Shown here piece after piece: positions 47,368 through 48,523 of a DNA stretch of 48,523 nucleotides. This stretch comes from a virus. Positions within the stretch are counted from its first letter, which is position 1, and each line of letters begins with the position of its first letter. A model generated the notes under the pieces. The model ran no database searches, was not told the DNA's origin, and was given only the letters and a program-made list of their open reading frames with translations. Location: positions 1-48,523 of IMG/VR virus record IMGVR_UViG_3300037119_003930. One strand, written 5' to 3'. The position numbers and the translations under genes are program-made.

Positions 47368-48030
47368 GTGTCCAGCGAAGACGAGGACCCCGGCTGGAGG
47401 GCCCATGCCGCGTGCCTGGGCGAGGAGATCGGGATGTTCTACCCGGGCCCCCGCCAGTCGATCCTCCCCGCGCAACGAGTCTGCGCGACCTGCCCTGTCT
47501 GGAGGCCCTGCGCGGTGGAGTCCACGGTGGGGACCCCGGTCCGGGAAGCCTCGAACGGGGGCGCCTGGGCCGGGATCGGTGGGAGCGCACGCCGGGCCCT
47601 GATCCGGACCCTCCGGGACCTGGACCATCCCCCGGAGGACGAATGCGAGGACCCGGACTGCCGGTGGTGTGTGGGGCTCCGGGATCACCGGGTCCGGTTG
47701 GAGGTCGTGGTCGGGATCAGGGACCGGTCGGAGTCGGAGCGGGTCGTGTCCTTCGGGCCGAAGGCCACCCACGGCAACCGGGTCACGCACGCCCGGGGCT
47801 GCCGCTGCGCGCCCTGCCGGTTCGCTGCCTCCACGGCGGGCAAGAGGCTGAAGGTGGCCGGGTTCGATCCGGTGGAGTGGTGGGAGTGGCAGTTCTCCCC
47901 CTACGGGGACAGCACCACCACGGCGGAGTGGTTCGAGATCACGGACGAGGCCCGGGTGGACGCGGTCCTGGCCCGGGCGAAGGCGGCCTCGGCTGCCTTC
48001 CTGGAGGCCCGGTACCCACAGACCGGGTAG
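47368..48030 (+). CDS. WhiB-family iron-sulfur regulator with C-terminal extension
   Basis: 220 residues from GTG 47368. The N-terminal WhiB domain has the four cluster ligands Cys16, Cys39, Cys42 and Cys48 (AACLGEE, CATCPVWRPC) and the GAWAG turn in place of GVWGG. WhiB proteins bind a 4Fe-4S cluster and usually the primary sigma factor. Beyond residue 90 there is an unusual extension with CEDPDCRWC and HARGCRCAPCRFA, another possible metal site, and an aromatic C-terminal part. It is longer than typical WhiB proteins (80-140 residues). It may switch host or phage promoters. Confidence 0.85.
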   Translation: MSSEDEDPGWRAHAACLGEEIGMFYPGPRQSILPAQRVCATCPVWRPCAVESTVGTPVREASNGGAWAGIGGSARRALIRTLRDLDHPPEDECEDPDCRWCVGLRDHRVRLEVVVGIRDRSESERVVSFGPKATHGNRVTHARGCRCAPCRFAASTAGKRLKVAGFDPVEWWEWQFSPYGDSTTTAEWFEITDEARVDAVLARAKAASAAFLEARYPQTG

Positions 48031-48037
48031 GCAGGGC

Positions 48038-48066
48038 TGGACAGACCCGGTCAGGTCTGCTTAGAT
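48038..48066 (+). promoter_or_regulatory. Class A promoter, leaderless, for 48073 gene
   Basis: TGGACA, spacer GACCCGGTCAGGTCTGC, TTAGAT, GGGCCC, ATG. Confidence 0.75.
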
Positions 48067-48072
48067 GGGCCC

Positions 48073-48318
48073 ATGACCGATTACCGCAACTCCGAGCACC
48101 GGGTCCTGGTCCGGACCCTGCACCCCCGGCGGGGGTACCCGACCATCCTCGTCTTCGTCGAGGGGGTCGTGGTCCTGGAGGACCAGGTCTACCGGACCGA
48201 CCTCCGGCCCTGCGCCCAGGCCCTGATCGCCCAGGCCGAGGACATCGCCCTGGCCTACTCCCCCCGGCACGCCGCCGCCGAGGTCATCTACCAGACCACC
48301 ACCATGACGAGCGCCTGA
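48073..48318 (+). CDS. Small hypothetical protein (81 aa)
   Basis: Leaderless ATG 48073. Beta strands (HRVLVRTLHP, PTILVFVEGVVVLED) and a C-terminal helix (CAQALIAQAEDIALAY). No family. Stop overlaps the next ATG by one base. Confidence 0.65.
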   Translation: MTDYRNSEHRVLVRTLHPRRGYPTILVFVEGVVVLEDQVYRTDLRPCAQALIAQAEDIALAYSPRHAAAEVIYQTTTMTSA

Positions 48319-48523
48319 TGGCCCTCCACGCCGACGACATCCGGGACCGGGTCCAGACGATCGCTGACCTGGCGACCGTGGACTACGAGGGCGCCCACTC
48401 CCTGGAGGACGCCCTGCTCCTCGACACCCTGGCCGAGATCGCCCGGGACATCGGCGACAGCACCCCGTCGTTCTACCGGTTCCAGGCCCTCGCCCGGGCC
48501 GCCCTGAAGGTCTGCGACATCGA
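48318..48523 (+). CDS. Hypothetical helical protein (3' truncated by window)
   Basis: ATG 48318 overlaps the previous stop. The visible 68 residues are helical (DDIRDRVQTIADLATVDYEG, EDALLLDTLAEIARDIG). The gene runs off the right edge, so neither size nor family can be judged. Confidence 0.55.
   Translation, partial: MALHADDIRDRVQTIADLATVDYEGAHSLEDALLLDTLAEIARDIGDSTPSFYRFQALARAALKVCDI

Noticed and set aside
1-48523. CRISPR arrays, insertion sequences, attachment sites, integrase
   Set aside because: No regularly spaced repeats, transposase, integrase or att-like tRNA overlap was seen. The repeated GACAGGTC boxes are promoter parts, not spacers and repeats.

Overview
The window is about 48.5 kb of a tailed bacteriophage (siphovirus layout) with roughly two-thirds G+C and every recognisable gene on the + strand. 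The host is probably an actinobacterium: the phage carries a WhiB-like iron-sulfur regulator, a BldC/MerR-type small HTH protein, an Rpf-type (resuscitation-promoting factor) lipoprotein, a sulfatase needing formylglycine maturation, heavy GC3 codon bias and many GTG starts in GTGA/ATGA overlaps. No integrase, immunity repressor, tRNA or CRISPR array was seen; replication genes are presumably beyond the right edge.

Layout. (1) 1-8.1 kb: end of the large terminase, an HNH endonuclease, portal, an HslV/proteasome-like Ntn hydrolase where a capsid protease is expected, a zinc-finger/OB-like protein, scaffold, decoration protein and lambda gpE-like major capsid protein. (2) 8.1-19.9 kb: an unusual block of fibres and surface-glycan enzymes between capsid and connector genes: two fibre-like proteins, a stand-alone glycoside hydrolase, another fibre, a type I sulfatase with a CxPxR motif, a coiled-coil protein, and a 1317-residue protein with beta-helix, Ig-like and glycosidase-like parts. 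(3) 19.9-35.4 kb: MuF-type minor head protein fused to a zinc peptidase, a small accessory cassette, connectors, tail terminator, tail tube, G/GT tail chaperones with a -1 frameshift, tape measure and tail-tip proteins. (4) 35.4-39.1 kb: a 534-base structured non-coding region, then holin, M15 endolysin, membrane proteins and the Rpf lipoprotein. (5) 39.1-48.5 kb: regulators, a lipoprotein and an LPVTG protein, a recombination module (Gam/gp157-like, Rad52-like, RusA-like), a second HNH protein, many small zinc-finger ORFs, a second 523-base region that looks like structured RNA, and a WhiB protein.

Regulation is readable from repeats. Class A promoters (TNGACA, a spacer built of GACAGGTC repeats, TTAGAT) lie so that the predicted first transcribed base is the A of ATG, so at least nine genes should have leaderless mRNAs. 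Class B is a separate element, TGCATCCCCG, about 42 bases upstream of late genes. Accessory genes inside the late region carry a class A promoter in front and usually a GC-rich terminator plus a class B element behind, so they can be expressed independently without silencing downstream structural genes. One class A promoter drives no nearby ORF: it starts at the base of a predicted three-way-junction RNA (35414-35572), the strongest candidate here for an undescribed element.
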